A stretch of 64,000 bases of DNA from IMG/VR virus record IMGVR_UViG_3300011116_001048, positions 1 through 64,000 of that record. One strand, 5' to 3'. Position 1 is the stretch's first letter, and every line of letters begins with the position of its first letter. Source of the stretch: a virus. The position numbers and the translations under genes were made by a program. This document shows, piece by piece, positions 30,697 to 40,770 of the stretch. The notes under the pieces were generated by a model. The model saw only the letters and a list, made by a program, of their open reading frames with translations, searched no databases and was not told where the DNA came from.

Positions 30697-31113
30697 ATGA
30701 ACAAACCAGACAATCAAACCCTGCTAATTTCCGACGTAGATCCAGCAAATACGTCAGTTCAACTTCCCACAAACGGATACAATATCCATTACACAGGTCG
30801 TAGAACTGGTGTCTCTCTGGGAGGAACGTACTACGCCAATAAAATTAGCGTAAGTGCAGACGGTTATCAGATTCAAACCGGATTTAGAGTAGATACTAGT
30901 GATGTGATTAATATCGTCAACGTAGGAGACACCATTAAAATAGGCTCTACCAACTATAAAGTACAGCGTTTAGTGTTTCCGTCTATAGATAAAACTACTG
31001 GAAAAGTAGTTTCTTTTCAGGATATCACGTCTTCGCCGGTTGAAGTGTATCCCCAAACCGTCCGTTCATATAAGTTTGATATTAGTATAAATATAAGTGA
31101 TTTACCATCATGA
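30697..31113 (+). CDS. Baseplate-operon hypothetical protein
   Basis: 138 residues, beta-rich (GYQIQTGFRVDTSDVINIVNVGDTIKIGSTNYKVQRLVFPSID). The strand-turn-strand pattern VGDTIKIGSTNYKV suggests a small barrel. It overlaps the next gene by four bases. Position between gp8 and the fibre genes suggests a small wedge or fibre-attachment protein. Confidence 0.55.
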   Translation: MNKPDNQTLLISDVDPANTSVQLPTNGYNIHYTGRRTGVSLGGTYYANKISVSADGYQIQTGFRVDTSDVINIVNVGDTIKIGSTNYKVQRLVFPSIDKTTGKVVSFQDITSSPVEVYPQTVRSYKFDISINISDLPS

Positions 31114-31820
31114 CAATACCAGCCCCATTTGTAAGCGAATTTCCGCTCCACCCAATTCCGTTTAAAAGTAGGATCCAAGACCAGATGGATCTTACAAAAA
31201 ATTATTTTGCTGTTGCGTTTAAACCTGGATTTCCTTTACAGGCTGCAGAGTTAAACGAACTTCAAGAAATTTTTTACGTTCAACAAACGTTAACACAAAC
31301 TTTATTTGCAAACTGGCACCAAAACGCGTATCTGTCTCAGAGTGGAACCTCTATGACCGGAACGCCGTGGAACGGGTGTACTCCTTTAAGTGCTGGTTTA
31401 GTCACATCAGCCACCGCTAACAATTTAAAATCAATAACCGTGAATCCCGGCTGGTACCTGTTAAAACAAACAGACGTAAACGGTGGATTTGGCGTCTGGG
31501 TGTATAGCACCGCTACAACGGTAGTGCTGTCTGGGTATAACAACACCACAACCGTTAAAGACGGCGATTACGGTATAATTATCAGTCAAGCAACTGTAAA
31601 TTGCACCACAAGTAATCCTGCAGGTACTAACGAAGACCGTACTTTACAAGACGCATCAAACATAAACGTGATTAACGGCCCGTGTGGTGCAGCCCGCTTA
31701 CAACTTCAAGTTGTAGGATTTGGTAAATCTGGAACCCAGACAACTGGGCAAACTTTCTTGCCTATATTTAATGCAACTAGTGGTATCGTAAAATACAAAA
31801 ACAATTATACTATAACCTAA
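31110..31820 (+). CDS. Tail/baseplate protein with DUF4815-like N-terminus
   Basis: 236 residues. DLTKNYFAVAFKPGFPLQAAELNELQEIFYVQQTL matches the N-terminal box of DUF4815-type structural proteins of marine T4-like phages (F-N-Y-F-x-V-x-F-x-P-G-x-P-L-Q-A-x-E-L-N). The rest is beta-rich with three Cys. It is likely an attachment protein for fibres. Confidence 0.6.
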   Translation: MTIPAPFVSEFPLHPIPFKSRIQDQMDLTKNYFAVAFKPGFPLQAAELNELQEIFYVQQTLTQTLFANWHQNAYLSQSGTSMTGTPWNGCTPLSAGLVTSATANNLKSITVNPGWYLLKQTDVNGGFGVWVYSTATTVVLSGYNNTTTVKDGDYGIIISQATVNCTTSNPAGTNEDRTLQDASNINVINGPCGAARLQLQVVGFGKSGTQTTGQTFLPIFNATSGIVKYKNNYTIT

Positions 31821-31824
31821 TCCT

Positions 31825-34473
31825 ATGCCCCAAATAAACAATTTATCATACACCGATACGTTTAAAACGTGGTTTGACAGAACCAATAGTGTTATTAACA
31901 CATTAAATGGTGTTACGGTATATAATATATTAGCCGGAGATGGCGTAGGCGTGACTAGTAGTGGTGGTTTATTTACTATTAGTCACGGATCAAATGTGGC
32001 CACTGGTGTAACTTTTGCCGGTAATGTAAATTTCAACGGAACCGTTTCATTTACCACAGCACCAACCGTTTCGTCCATGGTTGTGGGAGTGACTCCAAAA
32101 ATTACAGGTATCACTGCCGGTAACGTGGTTCGTGTATCCACCAACGGGTTAACTCTAGCAAAAGCAGACACCGCACAAAATGCAGAAGTTTTAGGAATTG
32201 TTGTAGGCGAAAATGCATCGTCAAACATTGTTGCGGTTAGTGGTGTTATCAACAACACAACCTTTGCAAACACCATAGCCAATGCTTTACAGATCAGTGG
32301 CGGCACACTGTCTCCCAATCAAGCGTACTTTTTGAGTCCTGATGTGGCCGGTGGTATTACCACCGTAGAACCCACGGCATTTAATACAGTATCAAAACCC
32401 ATATTATTAGGCATTACTGGAAATGTTGGTTGCGTACTTCCGTATCGCGGGCAGCTAATAGGATTAAGTTCTGGTAGTAGTTCTAATGGCGGGTCAAAAC
32501 GCGTAATTACCATAGACAAATCTGGATTTGATGCAGCGAATCTGGATACAACACAGTCAGTAAAAGTTGGAGATCTGGTTTTCTTTTTTAAAGACTCTTT
32601 TGATGGCCAACAACAACTTTTACAAAGATTTGGTCCTGAATCATCTGAATACACATTAAGTTTTTTAAAATGGGCGGGCAAATTAGACGGTTGTGTATAC
32701 AATACGTGTGGTATTTATGGTGCTCAATCATTAGGAGCATTACAAGAGATATTTACACCATACGATGACTTTATTTTGGGTTTGGTTAGTAAAGTTATTT
32801 CTACATCCGCTACTGTTTTGACCGTAGAAGTCACACAGCCAGGTGGAAACTTTGATGTAAATACTGCAGATTTGGATGCACTTTTGTGGAGAGAGATTTT
32901 TATAGAAAGTAGTGGATCTTATACATTACCATTTAATAGTTTTACGTTTACTAAATATACTAATTTAAATAGTAATTATCCAAAATTGTTTGATTTTATT
33001 AAAACTGGCCCAACCACAGCAAATATTAGTGTTTACGACGTTTCTCCCAGATCGTCTGTCGATGCTGTTACTGCAGCAACAGGCGTATTTAACCGTTTGG
33101 CAACACTGTTAGAAAACAGAATAGTGTCTGTAAACGGAGCATTAAACGCAAACCAGTACTCAAACACGTACACGTACGTCACAGGAAAACCACAAAAGTA
33201 CATAAATCCCATAACAGACGGCTGGTATTTTGTGACCACAGGAATAACGTATAACAATCTAAAAATAACTCCCGGTTTACCAAGCCAACCAATAAAAATT
33301 GACAAAATGGACTACGATTGGAGTCCATCAAAATGCCCAAATCTTCACTATTTTATAACAGGAGCAACACTAATTTCTGGTGTTTGTGGTGCGACGGGCT
33401 ACCAAAACGATTTAAAATCTATAATGCTTCCGTCTATTCAAAATATACGAAAATTTGATGCGGGAGACTTTTATTCTGGTACAAATTTAATAAAATTAAA
33501 ATTTAATTGTGCTACAGGACCAGGATATACAGGAACTTATCCAGGAATAACCCTCCAAGGTATTACTGTGTATGTGGATCGAACATACTACGCGGGTACA
33601 CAACATCCCGTAGGTCTTAGTGGGGCTATTGCGTTAAATAACTGGAGAGTTCTTAGATTGTATAATGTGCCCGGGGTTGATGGTGTAGAAAGGCAAGGAC
33701 CGCCAGCAATACCTTATGCGTTTATTCCGTTTGGTACTTCAAAAGAAATATCGTTTACTGTGAATGACACGTATTATAACCCAAGTATATCTTGGTATAC
33801 TTTTGACAGGTCTGGACTTCCATCTGTAGTGTACTTTCCGTCAGGAATATCTCAAGACATGCAGCAGTATCGTGAAACTTATTACAAGCGAAACGATGTC
33901 TGGGTAGGAACTTCCATATGGATGGAACCGTGGGCAGAACAGTTTGGTTTAAATATAGTAAGTCTTTCAGAATCTTTAACTCCATATGAAGGAAAATTAA
34001 GCGGAGCATCTCTGGCTGCATTTGATTATAAAACCGCCCAGCGGTATTATTTAAGAACGTATCCTGCAGGAGTAACAACAGGATTTCCAGAAACTGCCAG
34101 TTTAAATTACACAGAATTGTTATTAGGCAATTTAAGCACACAAAAACAGTACAAAATAAATTTTCCTGTAAAAACTGTTATTGTTCCTACAGGTATTACT
34201 CTTTATTCTCCCGTGTCTGGAACAGCAAACGAAGCGTATAACGTAAACGCAAGTAACGACATGCGAGAAACCGCAGGAAGTCTTAAAAATTTACCGTGGA
34301 GTACTGCATCAACAACCAGGACTTCTTTGACCACAAATAATATTACAGTTGCTGGTTACAATAAAGGTGCTATGACAGTACAGATTAATGATGGTGCGGA
34401 AAGTTTAGATTCATTACGATTCCACTACGTTGTTGACGCAACGTATAAAGATCAGCTTGAGCCCGGTTCTTAA
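31825..34473 (+). CDS. Long tail-fibre-like protein
   Basis: 882 residues. The N-terminal TFKTWFDRTNSVINTLN is a typical attachment helix, followed by fibre-type beta repeats (GVTFAGNVNFNGTVSFTTAP). Residues about 120-210 (NAEVLGIVVGE...VSGVI...YFLSPDVAGGITT) form a domain also present in the next protein. The C-terminal half is beta-rich with aromatic-rich loops, probably the receptor-facing part. No catalytic motif. The bases 32000-34400 are AT-rich with varied codon use. Confidence 0.65.
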   Translation: MPQINNLSYTDTFKTWFDRTNSVINTLNGVTVYNILAGDGVGVTSSGGLFTISHGSNVATGVTFAGNVNFNGTVSFTTAPTVSSMVVGVTPKITGITAGNVVRVSTNGLTLAKADTAQNAEVLGIVVGENASSNIVAVSGVINNTTFANTIANALQISGGTLSPNQAYFLSPDVAGGITTVEPTAFNTVSKPILLGITGNVGCVLPYRGQLIGLSSGSSSNGGSKRVITIDKSGFDAANLDTTQSVKVGDLVFFFKDSFDGQQQLLQRFGPESSEYTLSFLKWAGKLDGCVYNTCGIYGAQSLGALQEIFTPYDDFILGLVSKVISTSATVLTVEVTQPGGNFDVNTADLDALLWREIFIESSGSYTLPFNSFTFTKYTNLNSNYPKLFDFIKTGPTTANISVYDVSPRSSVDAVTAATGVFNRLATLLENRIVSVNGALNANQYSNTYTYVTGKPQKYINPITDGWYFVTTGITYNNLKITPGLPSQPIKIDKMDYDWSPSKCPNLHYFITGATLISGVCGATGYQNDLKSIMLPSIQNIRKFDAGDFYSGTNLIKLKFNCATGPGYTGTYPGITLQGITVYVDRTYYAGTQHPVGLSGAIALNNWRVLRLYNVPGVDGVERQGPPAIPYAFIPFGTSKEISFTVNDTYYNPSISWYTFDRSGLPSVVYFPSGISQDMQQYRETYYKRNDVWVGTSIWMEPWAEQFGLNIVSLSESLTPYEGKLSGASLAAFDYKTAQRYYLRTYPAGVTTGFPETASLNYTELLLGNLSTQKQYKINFPVKTVIVPTGITLYSPVSGTANEAYNVNASNDMRETAGSLKNLPWSTASTTRTSLTTNNITVAGYNKGAMTVQINDGAESLDSLRFHYVVDATYKDQLEPGS

Positions 34474-34492
34474 TTGTATAAAGAAAAAATAA

Positions 34493-35626
34493 ATGCCTAC
34501 ATCTTCAAGTCAAAACACAACAGTATATTCTCCGTACATAGTACTACAACAAAGCCCGTCTCGTGTTGCTATAAATTTATTAAATACAGACGGAATAACC
34601 TTTGTCGGGTTAACTCTAGGAGACGTAATCAGATATGATGCAATTAATGGTGGTTACACTTTAGCTATTGCTACTTCCGAAGCAAATGCAGAAGTTTTAG
34701 GTGTAGTAGAAAGTATTTCCACGACTAGTTGTACCGTTGTTACTTCTGGTTCTATAAAATACCCATCAGTACGTCTTAGTGGTATAACTTACGGTGGTGA
34801 TGGTGGAGTAGATATTTTATATCTAGACGAAACTGTTCGTGGAGGATTGACTGGTGCTGTAATAGTGGGCCTTACATCAGGTCAAAAAATTGTAAAACCT
34901 GTTATACAAGTCGCACCACACGGGCAGTACAATGGAATTGTAGTAAATTATCCTGGCTATAAATCGTGGTATACTCCTTCCACCGCAGAAGAAGGGGTTG
35001 TTTTAGCTCCTGGTGCTATTGTGTTTGCTGTTAATTCCGTGTCTCCGGGTCCAAATTGGTTGAACGTTTCAAACGATCTAACCGTTTCTGTCACTGCATA
35101 TCCTAATTTATATTCCATATACGCAAACAAAACAGATTTTATTGAAACAACAAAAATCTCATATGGAGCAATTTCTTCAGCATTAATAGGAAAAGAAGCG
35201 TATCAATTAGGAGGACTTAACAATACAACTAAAATAAACACAGGAACAGTTGTTGATGTTAATTTGTCTTCTGGATCTTTGGATATTAAAAAACTTGTTG
35301 GCACTTCACAGATGGATCCGGCCAAAATTTTATATATTACCACAGACACAAATCCGTTTAGTATATCTAATTCCAGTATTAGCAAAATAATTATACCTGC
35401 TGTTTCTTCAGGCAATCTGCCCTCGCAAAATGGTGTAACATTGGCCCCATATATCAAAGCATACGAAAGTATAAAAACCTTTATACCAAGTACTTTAAAA
35501 ATTGATAAATTAGTTGTTGATACCATTGCTCAGATTGGTACTGTTACAGACGTTCAACAAAAATTTAATACAATAGATTCTAAACTTAATGCAATTAATG
35601 CACGTTTAGGTGGTGGATTGTTTTAA
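34493..35626 (+). CDS. Fibre/baseplate protein sharing a domain with the preceding fibre
   Basis: 377 residues. Residues about 45-130 (GDVIRYDAINGGYTLAIATSEANAEVLGVVESIS...VVTSGSIKYPS, then LYLDETVRGGLTG) parallel the NAEVLGIV domain of the 882-residue protein. The C-terminus (LKIDKLVVDTIAQIGTVTDVQQKFNTIDSKLNAINARLGGG) is a coiled coil ending in a Gly-rich tail, as in trimeric fibre ends. Confidence 0.6.
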   Translation: MPTSSSQNTTVYSPYIVLQQSPSRVAINLLNTDGITFVGLTLGDVIRYDAINGGYTLAIATSEANAEVLGVVESISTTSCTVVTSGSIKYPSVRLSGITYGGDGGVDILYLDETVRGGLTGAVIVGLTSGQKIVKPVIQVAPHGQYNGIVVNYPGYKSWYTPSTAEEGVVLAPGAIVFAVNSVSPGPNWLNVSNDLTVSVTAYPNLYSIYANKTDFIETTKISYGAISSALIGKEAYQLGGLNNTTKINTGTVVDVNLSSGSLDIKKLVGTSQMDPAKILYITTDTNPFSISNSSISKIIIPAVSSGNLPSQNGVTLAPYIKAYESIKTFIPSTLKIDKLVVDTIAQIGTVTDVQQKFNTIDSKLNAINARLGGGLF

Positions 35627-35674
35627 TTAAAAATTTGTTGGTGTGATTGATATATACTTGTAGGAGTTTATATT

Positions 35675-36199
35675 ATGGGTTGTAATTGCAATAAAAACAA
35701 GCAAAACAATATTCAGTTTAGACAAGAAACTACTAATCAAAAGGTAGAAAGTATTCTGTCCAAAAAGATAGGCATGGTACAGAGTTTTGCTACAGCTTTG
35801 GCGTCTCGTGGTTTATCAAATCATAAAATAAACACACCAGCTAAACAGTTACGTGTTCTTAGTTGTTTTGGTAATCAACATACGGGAGGAGAACTTCTCC
35901 CGTGTCAACATCTAAAAGAAAGTGAAACTCCGGGAAAGCACTTCTGTGGTGGTTGTGGTTGTGGCGACAAACCCCACACATGGTTAATGGCTCAAGATCA
36001 AGAATACAGTAAATTAGACTACCCAAAACTAAACTGTCCGCTAAATATGCCTGGATTTACTAATTACGAACCCAGCAAACCGGATGAAGCAAACGAACCT
36101 ATAAGCAGACGATATTACATAGAAAATATTGATTACAGTGAAATTGCCAAAATTTTAGTGAGTCTTCCAGAAAAGAAGGAAGAACCTCCACAATCTTAA
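35675..36199 (+). CDS. Cysteine-rich hypothetical protein, possible metal-binding
   Basis: 174 residues. MGCNCNKNK at the start, then LLPCQHLKESE...HFCGGCGCGDKPHTW and KLDYPKLNCPLNMPGFTNYEP. The Cys/His arrangement looks like a zinc or iron-sulphur site, though no family is recognised. GTAGGAG precedes the ATG. It sits between the fibre genes and gene 13. Confidence 0.55.
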   Translation: MGCNCNKNKQNNIQFRQETTNQKVESILSKKIGMVQSFATALASRGLSNHKINTPAKQLRVLSCFGNQHTGGELLPCQHLKESETPGKHFCGGCGCGDKPHTWLMAQDQEYSKLDYPKLNCPLNMPGFTNYEPSKPDEANEPISRRYYIENIDYSEIAKILVSLPEKKEEPPQS

Positions 36200-36210
36200 A
36201 TTAATTTTGC

Positions 36211-36218
36211 CATAAATA
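36211..36218 (+). promoter_or_regulatory. T4-type late promoter octamer (CATAAATA) before gene 13
   Basis: CATAAATA followed by CTG. The predicted +1 is about 36224, giving a 12-base leader with AAGGAAG before the ATG at 36236. Confidence 0.65.
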
Positions 36219-36235
36219 CTGTTAAGGAAGTATAA

Positions 36236-37036
36236 ATGGCAAAACCTAATTCAAGACAAGCAATAATTGAATATGCTTACAGACAACTGGGTTCTCCGGT
36301 TATCGATATAAACGTAGATTGGCAACAAGCCGAAGACCGTTTAGACGATGCTTTACAATATTTTACTGAACGCCATTTTGATGGTGTTGAAAAGGTATTC
36401 TTTAAATATCAGTTAACACAAAACGATATTACCAATCGATACATCAATACCGAAGACATCCTTTCTCCAAATGAGGTTGATGGTCCTACAGGTAAAGAAA
36501 TAGTGTCTGTAATTAAAGTAATGCAATTTGGTCAGTTTACAAACATTAATATGTTTGATGTACGATACCAATTAGCCCTAACCGATTACTTTGGTATCAA
36601 TAGAAATCTTAGTGGTACTTATTCTATGGGCCTTGCATCATACGATGCCACAAAGAGATACATTCAATTAATTCAAGATCTATTTCAACCCGAAAAAGCA
36701 GTAGTGTTTAGTAAAGTAACAAATAGACTGTATCTAGACATGAATTGGGATGCTGAAACTAAAGCAGGAGACTGGATTTGTATCTGGGCATACGCTGCTT
36801 TAGATCCAGAAAAATACACAGAAATTTTTAATGACCGATATTTAAAACGATACGTGACTGCACTAATTAAACGCCAATGGGGTGCAAACATGGCAAAGTT
36901 TGATGGTGTTGCTCTTCCCGGTGGTGTTACTATGCGTGGTGGTCAAATATACGCAGAAGCAAACGCAGAAATTGCAGCGATTGAACAACAAATTCAGCGC
37001 GAATACGAACTGCCAGTTGATTTCATGACAGGCTAA
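36236..37036 (+). CDS. 13: Neck protein gp13
   Basis: 266 residues (T4: 309). It begins MAKPNSRQAIIEYAYRQLGSPVIDINVDWQQAEDRLDDALQYFTERHFDG, which is typical of gp13. gp13 forms the head-proximal neck ring. Start of the neck-packaging-head operon under a late promoter. Confidence 0.9.
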   Translation: MAKPNSRQAIIEYAYRQLGSPVIDINVDWQQAEDRLDDALQYFTERHFDGVEKVFFKYQLTQNDITNRYINTEDILSPNEVDGPTGKEIVSVIKVMQFGQFTNINMFDVRYQLALTDYFGINRNLSGTYSMGLASYDATKRYIQLIQDLFQPEKAVVFSKVTNRLYLDMNWDAETKAGDWICIWAYAALDPEKYTEIFNDRYLKRYVTALIKRQWGANMAKFDGVALPGGVTMRGGQIYAEANAEIAAIEQQIQREYELPVDFMTG

Positions 37037-37037
37037 T

Positions 37038-37967
37038 ATGGCAATCAATCCGTACTTTAAAGATTATTCTGGCGAGCAAGATCTAACAGAAGATCTAACC
37101 ATTGAAATTATCAAAACAATGGGTAGAGATATGATGTATATTCCCAGAAATATTGTGGAACTAGACAAAATTTTTGGTGAAGGAAAACAAGTAAACTATA
37201 AAAATGCTATTCCTATTGAAATGTATATTGATTCTGTTTCTGGATTTCAGGGGCAAGGCGATATAGCCAGCAAATTTGGTATAGAAATTAAAGATAACGT
37301 GTTTTTAACTTTATCAAAAAAACGTTTTACTCAAGAAGTTCAGACTCGTTTTCCGTCAATAACGAGACCACGTGAAGGGGATTTGGTATATTTTCCTCTT
37401 TCAAAATCCGTATTTGAAATTAATTTTGTGGAACACGAAAATCCTTTTTATCAGCACGGAAAATTACACTCGTATCGTTTAACATGTGAACTGTTCACTT
37501 ATAACGAAGAAAATGTAAATACTGGCAATACCGATATAGACGCAGTAGCAGAGGAAAACAAAGAATATGCTCGTCAACTGTATATGCTAGACGATGTAAA
37601 CGGAATAACTTTGTATGGCTACTATCCCGGAGAGCTTGTATATCAAGTTGACGGATTGAGTGGTGCTAATGCTAAACTAGAAAACGCAACAGCAACCGGT
37701 ATCGTGGCATTTGCTGATCGTGTTACCGGCTCTCTACAGCTAATCAATATTACAGGCAATTTCAAACAAGCAAACACAATAAAGGGAGTTCAAAGCAGTA
37801 TAGAGTGTGTTATGCAAACTGATGGTGGTCTTAGCTCCAATGCCGTTCTCAAGAATAGCGAAGACCGTACACCTCTTGGTGATAACGATGAACTAGAAAC
37901 CGAAAAAACTAAACTAGATATTTTTGATTTTACTGATGTAGATCCGTTCTCTGAGGGCAAATACTAA
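37038..37967 (+). CDS. 14: Neck protein gp14
   Basis: 309 residues (T4: 256). MAINPYFKDYSGEQDLTEDLTIEIIKTMGRDMMYIPRNIVELDKIFGEG is characteristic of gp14, which joins the neck to the tail terminator. It begins one base after gene 13 and overlaps gene 15 by one base. Confidence 0.9.
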   Translation: MAINPYFKDYSGEQDLTEDLTIEIIKTMGRDMMYIPRNIVELDKIFGEGKQVNYKNAIPIEMYIDSVSGFQGQGDIASKFGIEIKDNVFLTLSKKRFTQEVQTRFPSITRPREGDLVYFPLSKSVFEINFVEHENPFYQHGKLHSYRLTCELFTYNEENVNTGNTDIDAVAEENKEYARQLYMLDDVNGITLYGYYPGELVYQVDGLSGANAKLENATATGIVAFADRVTGSLQLINITGNFKQANTIKGVQSSIECVMQTDGGLSSNAVLKNSEDRTPLGDNDELETEKTKLDIFDFTDVDPFSEGKY

Positions 37968-38641
37968 TGTTTACGCACTATAAAAATGACAGTATCAGAA
38001 AATTAGTAATTGCTTTTGGTAGTCTTTTTAATAATATTAAATTAGAACAAAAAGACGAAAACGGAAATCAGCGACTGTTCACCGTTCCTCTTTCATATGC
38101 AGCAAAAGAAAAATTTGTAAAACGTTTAACAGAGCCAAGTTCTATTAGCGACAAAACGCGTATACAACTATCTTTACCACGAATGTCGTTTGAATTATTA
38201 GGTTTAGTGTACGACAATACACGAAAATTTAATAAAATGAATAAAATTGCCGATTGTAATTCCACCAACGGTTCGTACACATATTCTCCAGTTCCATACA
38301 ATTTTACATTTGGATTAAACGTTTTTACGCGAAATTTTGAAGAAAACTTACAAATAATGGAACAAATATTACCGTATTTTTCTCCAGAATTTATAGTTTC
38401 TATAAAAATGAACTCTATATTTCCCAGTGTGGACGTTCCTCTAGCTATTGCTAACACAACACTAACCCAGGAATATGAAAGCGATTTTAGCACTAGGCGA
38501 TTTATTGTTAGTACTTATCAGTTTGTGGCAAAATCGTATGTTTACGGAGAAATTCGTACAAAATACACTATTAATGATATTAACTTTAAAATGTATGATT
38601 TTAATGGACTGACGTTTTCTTCGTTTGGTATAACCGGATAA
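37967..38641 (+). CDS. 15: Tail terminator / sheath stabiliser gp15
   Basis: 224 residues (T4: 272). HYKNDSIRKLVIAFGSLFNNIKLEQKDENG, then VPLSYAAKEKFVKRL and PRMSFELLGLVYD, match the gp15/gp3-type tail-terminator family. Its place after 14 and before 16 identifies gp15. Confidence 0.85.
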   Translation: MFTHYKNDSIRKLVIAFGSLFNNIKLEQKDENGNQRLFTVPLSYAAKEKFVKRLTEPSSISDKTRIQLSLPRMSFELLGLVYDNTRKFNKMNKIADCNSTNGSYTYSPVPYNFTFGLNVFTRNFEENLQIMEQILPYFSPEFIVSIKMNSIFPSVDVPLAIANTTLTQEYESDFSTRRFIVSTYQFVAKSYVYGEIRTKYTINDINFKMYDFNGLTFSSFGITG

Positions 38642-38644
38642 ATA
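38637..38644 (+). promoter_or_regulatory. T4-type late promoter octamer (GATAAATA) before gene 16
   Basis: GATAAATA at the end of gene 15. The predicted +1 is 38650, one base before the gene 16 ATG. Confidence 0.5.
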
Positions 38645-38650
38645 TAATGT

Positions 38651-39100
38651 ATGGAATCTTCTGATATTATTTCTGAAAATTTAGGTATTGAATTTAAAGA
38701 ATCAACACCAACACCAATAATAAAAAAACCAGAAACTACTTCTGGTATTAGTTTAGATGCGGATTTTAATTATGTTCGTGAAAATATCAAAGGATTGATT
38801 GATAATGGGTCTTGTGCTATAGACGAAATACTAAAGGTAGCAAAGGCGGGTGACTCCCCACGAGCATACGAAGTACTTGGTCAATTATTAAAAACTGTAT
38901 CAGAAATGAATAAAGATCTGATTGACCTGTATCAAAAAACTAAACACGTCAAAAAAGAAGAGATCAAAGTTAATAACACAACAAATAATTCAATATATGT
39001 GGGCTCTACAAGCGAACTGCAAGATCTTATCAATAAAGATCGTAGTAGAAGAAAAGCACTAGACAGTCAACATTTTTTAGACGGTAACAATGGGATATAA
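38651..39100 (+). CDS. 16: Small terminase gp16
   Basis: 149 residues (T4: 164). The central helical hairpin DFNYVRENIKGLIDNGSCAIDEILKVAKAGDSPRAYEVLGQLLKTVSEMNKDLIDLYQK is typical of T4-type small terminase, which recognises concatemeric DNA and stimulates gp17. Overlaps gene 17 by 11 bases. Confidence 0.88.
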   Translation: MESSDIISENLGIEFKESTPTPIIKKPETTSGISLDADFNYVRENIKGLIDNGSCAIDEILKVAKAGDSPRAYEVLGQLLKTVSEMNKDLIDLYQKTKHVKKEEIKVNNTTNNSIYVGSTSELQDLINKDRSRRKALDSQHFLDGNNGI

Positions 39101-40769
39101 AAAAAAATCAGGATATCTTGGTAATCCCAATCTTAAAGAGATTGGTACCGAAATACAGTTTACAAAAGAGCAGGTTGAAGAATATATTAAATGCTCTAAT
39201 GATCCTGTTTATTTTATTAAAAAATATATTAAGATTGTAACTACAGATAAAGGACTTGAATCGTTCGGATTATACGATTATCAAGAAGATATCGTAAACA
39301 CCATTCAGAATAATCGGTTTGTTATTGCAAAGCTGCCACGCCAGACAGGCAAGAGCACAACAACCGTTGCGTGGATGGTTCATTATCTGGTCTTTAATCA
39401 AAACGTAAATATAGCCATTCTTGCAAACAAAATGAAAACGGCTATGGAGATCATGAAACGTTTAAAAGAAGCGTATGAGTATCTTCCTAAATGGTTACAA
39501 CATGGCGTTGTAGAGTGGAACAAGACTTCTATTCAGCTAGAAAACGGATCCCGTGTAATGGCGTCCGCAACATCTGCATCTGCCGTTCGTGGTGGTTCAT
39601 ACAACGTGATATTCATGGATGAGTTTGCTCACGTTCCTGCTAATATTGCTGACGAATTCTTTAGTTCCGTATACCCAACTATTACTTCGGGTCAAACCAC
39701 CAAAGTTATTATAGTATCCACTCCAAACGGCTTAAACATGTTTTATAACCTTTGGCAAGGAGCTAATCGCAAACCCGGTGAAGAAGGCAAAAACGAATAT
39801 GTGCCCATCGAAGTTCATTGGAGTGAAGTTCCCCTGTATCCGGGTGGTCCATTACGCGATCAAAAATGGAAAGAACGAACCATCAAACAGTTAGGTGGTG
39901 GTTCTGGTGGAGAACAAAAGTTTAAAAGCGAGTACGATTGCGATTTTATTGGTTCTTCTAATACTCTTATTTCCACAGCAAAATTACACACTTTAGTTGC
40001 CAAAACACCGGAGTCAAGAATGGCAGAAGGGCTTTGGGTCTACGAAGAACCCAAATCTAATCGAGTGTATGTAATGACTGCGGACACTTCTCGTGGGCAA
40101 GGAAAAGATTATAGTGCTGCTATTGTTTTTGATATAACAGAAACCCCGTATCGTATTGTAGCAAGATATAGAAATAATATTATATCTCCTATGTTATACC
40201 CAACAATACTAGCTGCCTTGGGCAGAAAATACAATAATGCATACATGTTGGTTGAGGTTAATGATATTGGAGGGCAGGTAGCGGATATTTTACATTATGA
40301 TTTGGAATACGAAAATTTACTAACAAGCATGAATAAAGGCCGTGCTGGTATGGTTTTAAATGGTGGATTTGGTAGAGGCGAAACTTTACTGGGCGTTCGA
40401 ACAACGGCTGTAGTTAAAAAATTAGGCTGTTCTATTCTTAAAAGTCTTATAGAACAAGACAAATTGATAATACAAGACGAGGACACCATAAAAGAACTGT
40501 TATCATTTGTTGCAAAATGGAATAGTTTTTCTGCGGATGATGGTCACACCGACGATCTTGTTATGTGTTTAGTTTTGTTTTCTTGGGTAACCAAACAGCC
40601 ATATTTTAAAGAAATTACAAACATTGATATTCGAAAAGAATTGTTTGACGGAGAAATCAAAAAAATCGAAGATGATGATTGGTTTAGTTTTGGATTTATT
40701 TCCACAATTGACGACAATCCTCGGGCTCCAACAAAAACTGAAGACGGAGAGACTTGGTTTATGGCTTAA
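39090..40769 (+). CDS. 17: Large terminase gp17
   Basis: 559 residues (T4: 610). It is the ATP-driven packaging motor and headful nuclease. Walker A is LPRQTGKST (82-90) and Walker B with catalytic Glu is VIFMDEFA (173-180). The RNase-H-fold nuclease has ADTSRG (Asp332), VEVNDIGG (Glu389) and a terminal DGHTDDLVM. No intron or intein is present. Confidence 0.96.
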   Translation: MGYKKKSGYLGNPNLKEIGTEIQFTKEQVEEYIKCSNDPVYFIKKYIKIVTTDKGLESFGLYDYQEDIVNTIQNNRFVIAKLPRQTGKSTTTVAWMVHYLVFNQNVNIAILANKMKTAMEIMKRLKEAYEYLPKWLQHGVVEWNKTSIQLENGSRVMASATSASAVRGGSYNVIFMDEFAHVPANIADEFFSSVYPTITSGQTTKVIIVSTPNGLNMFYNLWQGANRKPGEEGKNEYVPIEVHWSEVPLYPGGPLRDQKWKERTIKQLGGGSGGEQKFKSEYDCDFIGSSNTLISTAKLHTLVAKTPESRMAEGLWVYEEPKSNRVYVMTADTSRGQGKDYSAAIVFDITETPYRIVARYRNNIISPMLYPTILAALGRKYNNAYMLVEVNDIGGQVADILHYDLEYENLLTSMNKGRAGMVLNGGFGRGETLLGVRTTAVVKKLGCSILKSLIEQDKLIIQDEDTIKELLSFVAKWNSFSADDGHTDDLVMCLVLFSWVTKQPYFKEITNIDIRKELFDGEIKKIEDDDWFSFGFISTIDDNPRAPTKTEDGETWFMA

Positions 40770-40770
40770 C

